From assembly GCA_029785235.1 (NCBI GenBank), contig JAFMAA010000014.1:1-22013 (forward strand): a stretch of DNA of 22,013 bases. Reading direction: 5' to 3'. Of the stretch, positions 20,734 to 22,013 are shown one piece after another (position 1 is the stretch's first letter; each line of letters begins with the position of its first letter). Position numbers and translations under genes: made by a program. The DNA is from Nitrososphaerota archaeon (GTDB taxonomy: Archaea; Thermoproteota; Nitrososphaeria; Nitrososphaerales; UBA183). The notes under the pieces are model-generated. The model saw nothing but the letters and a program-made list of their open reading frames with translations. It was not told where the DNA came from and did not search any database.

Positions 20734-21954
20734 ATGCCTCGCGCTGACTTGGACGACCGGCTCTTCTGGCTGGCAACAGAGAAGGAGATCAGGACCGCTG
20801 CGACCACTGACGCCTATTTCCTCCACACGAAGCAGGTCCTCAGGCGGAACAACGTAGACTCTCGGGTCGTCATGGAGGTGTTCGCACGCGATGTCCCCTA
20901 CGACGACAACTGGGGTCTCCTCACGGGGGTATACGAGGCCACAAAGCTGCTCGAGGGCCTCCCTGTGGACGTCTGGGCCCTCGACGAGGGTTCTGTCTTC
21001 GTGGCTGACAGGAACACTGCAATCTACGAACCGTTGCTCACCATAGAGGGGAGATACTCTGACTTCGCAGAGTACGAGACCCCTCTGTTGGGCCTCCTCT
21101 CAGCGTCCACCAGCATCTCCACAAGGGCTGCAAAGCTCAGATTGGCCACGGGCCAGAAGCTCCTCCTCAGTTTCGGCACCAGGAGGGTGCACCCCGCCCT
21201 GGCACCTTTGGTCGAGCGGGCGTGTTATGTCGCCGGCTTCGACGGCGTCTCCAACGTCCTGGGGGCGAAGCTCCTGGGCATCGAGCCGTCCGGGACGATG
21301 CCGCACGCCCTCGTCCAGATACTTGGGAGCCAAGAGAAAGCCTGGCGCCTGTTCGACGAGACAGTGCCAAAGAACATCCCACGCGTCGCGCTCGTAGACA
21401 CCTTCTGGGACGAGAAGTCGGAGTCCATCAAGGCCTTCGAGGTCCTGGGCCCGAAGCTCTGGGGGGTGCGGCTTGACACCCCAGCATCGAGACGCGGGGA
21501 CTTTACGAAGATAGCCGAAGAGGTGCGGTGGGAGCTGGACATACGCGGGGGGAAGGACGTCAAGATCATAGCATCAGGGAGGCTCGACGAGGATGCCATA
21601 GTCAGGCTCAATCCCATCGTCGACGGCTACGGCGTCGGGACAGCCGTCGCGTACCCTCCTGTCATCGACCTGAGCGCGAAGATAGTGGAGGTCGGAGAAG
21701 GCGAGAAGAGGGAGTTCAGGGCGAAAAGGGGCGGGCTGGGCGGGCGCAAAGCTGTCTACAGGGCTGCCGGCTTCAGGGACACGGTGTCGCTCGATGGCTC
21801 CCCGAGGCCGAAAGGCTCCGCCCCCATGCTGAAGCAGGTCCTGAAGAAGGGAAGGCTGGCAGGCGGCTTCGAGGAGGTCGACGCTATCAGAGCCAGGGTC
21901 AGAGCCGAACTGGACCGGCTCAGGGGGTCGACCCCTGCCCTAGTCTGGAGGTGA
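20734..21954 (+). CDS. pncB: Nicotinate phosphoribosyltransferase
   Basis: This enzyme joins nicotinate to PRPP to give nicotinate mononucleotide in NAD salvage (Preiss-Handler pathway). From ATG 20734 it has 406 residues. Family segments are RLFWLATEKEIRTAATTDAY at the N-terminus, SFGTRRVHPALAP, the conserved EPSGTMPHALVQ with the probable active-site His, ALVDTFWDEKSES, WGVRLDTPASRRGDF and IIASGRLDED, which bind the phosphoribosyl substrate. It belongs to the short archaeal branch of NAPRTases. A TTG at 20707, preceded by AGGGG with 8-base spacing, would add nine residues and is a serious alternative start. The last bases overlap the pncA GTG (GTGA), so the two are coupled. Confidence 0.9.
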   Translation: MPRADLDDRLFWLATEKEIRTAATTDAYFLHTKQVLRRNNVDSRVVMEVFARDVPYDDNWGLLTGVYEATKLLEGLPVDVWALDEGSVFVADRNTAIYEPLLTIEGRYSDFAEYETPLLGLLSASTSISTRAAKLRLATGQKLLLSFGTRRVHPALAPLVERACYVAGFDGVSNVLGAKLLGIEPSGTMPHALVQILGSQEKAWRLFDETVPKNIPRVALVDTFWDEKSESIKAFEVLGPKLWGVRLDTPASRRGDFTKIAEEVRWELDIRGGKDVKIIASGRLDEDAIVRLNPIVDGYGVGTAVAYPPVIDLSAKIVEVGEGEKREFRAKRGGLGGRKAVYRAAGFRDTVSLDGSPRPKGSAPMLKQVLKKGRLAGGFEEVDAIRARVRAELDRLRGSTPALVWR

Positions 21955-22013
21955 CGCCTTCGCGCCAGGCCCTGATGGTCGTCGACGTCCAGGTGGACTT
22001 CTGTCCAGGAGGC
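21951..22013 (+). CDS. pncA: Nicotinamidase, 5' fragment cut by the window end
   Basis: Only 21 codons are present: GTG 21951, then TPSRQALMVVDVQVDFCPGG. The VVDVQVDFCPGG stretch is the N-terminal signature of the PncA/isochorismatase-like hydrolases; the first Asp is the expected catalytic acid. Nicotinamidase converts nicotinamide to nicotinate, the substrate of the pncB product just upstream, and the genes overlap by 4 bases, so a salvage operon is very likely. The rest of the gene lies outside the window. Confidence 0.8.
   Translation, partial: MTPSRQALMVVDVQVDFCPGG

Noticed and set aside
1..22013. CRISPR arrays, rRNA genes, full insertion sequences
   Set aside because: No regularly spaced repeats, rRNA-like sequence or transposase gene was seen on either strand.

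Overview
This GC-rich window is archaeal. It carries RNA polymerase subunit Rpo4, ribosomal protein L21e, archaeal Pus10, SRP54, aIF5A, a NOB1 endonuclease, transcription factor B, a diphthamide-synthesis ATPase and a tRNA-Ala that appears to hold a short intron. Many genes have a TATA-like box about 22-30 bases before the start codon, as expected for leaderless or short-leader archaeal mRNAs. The gene content (DUF655-Rpo4-L21e-Pus10-SRP54 order, Rieske/cytochrome b plus an A-type haem-copper oxidase) fits an aerobic member of the TACK group, most likely Nitrososphaeria (formerly Thaumarchaeota). That placement is inference; no rRNA is present to prove it.

Layout. Positions 1-69 are an exact reverse complement of 470-538, probably a fold-back artefact at a contig end, and they corrupt the 3' end of a membrane-anchored hypothetical gene (to 658). 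A frame-disrupted small gene follows (705-825). Positions 4674-949 (minus) are an information-processing operon: srp54, pus10, rpl21e, rpo4, DUF655. Divergent from it are a class I methyltransferase and dph6 (4751-6233).

Positions 6445-15246 are the respiratory region. On the minus strand lie the Rieske protein, cytochrome b and a small three-helix protein. Divergently on the plus strand lie coxB (CuA), a fused coxA-coxC and a coxIV-like subunit. Converging on these is a 701-residue polytopic membrane iron-sulfur protein, preceded by a membrane-anchored secreted protein. Together they suggest quinol oxidation by a Rieske/cytb complex, transfer to CuA through a soluble carrier (no cytochrome c is encoded here), and O2 reduction; the Fe-S protein is a candidate additional redox component. 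Two key residues look altered: a haem bH ligand of cytochrome b is Lys, and the K-channel Lys of CoxA is Ile.

Positions 15454-20356 hold a secreted surface glycoprotein-like protein, divergent aif5A and nob1, a FAM173-like lysine methyltransferase, a 105-bp MITE with perfect 17-bp terminal repeats and a 7-bp target duplication, two abutting convergent small genes, and tfb behind the strongest TATA box of the window. Positions 20538-22013 hold tRNA-Ala(CGC) with an extra 20 nt next to the variable loop, then an NAD-salvage pair pncB-pncA, the latter cut by the window edge.
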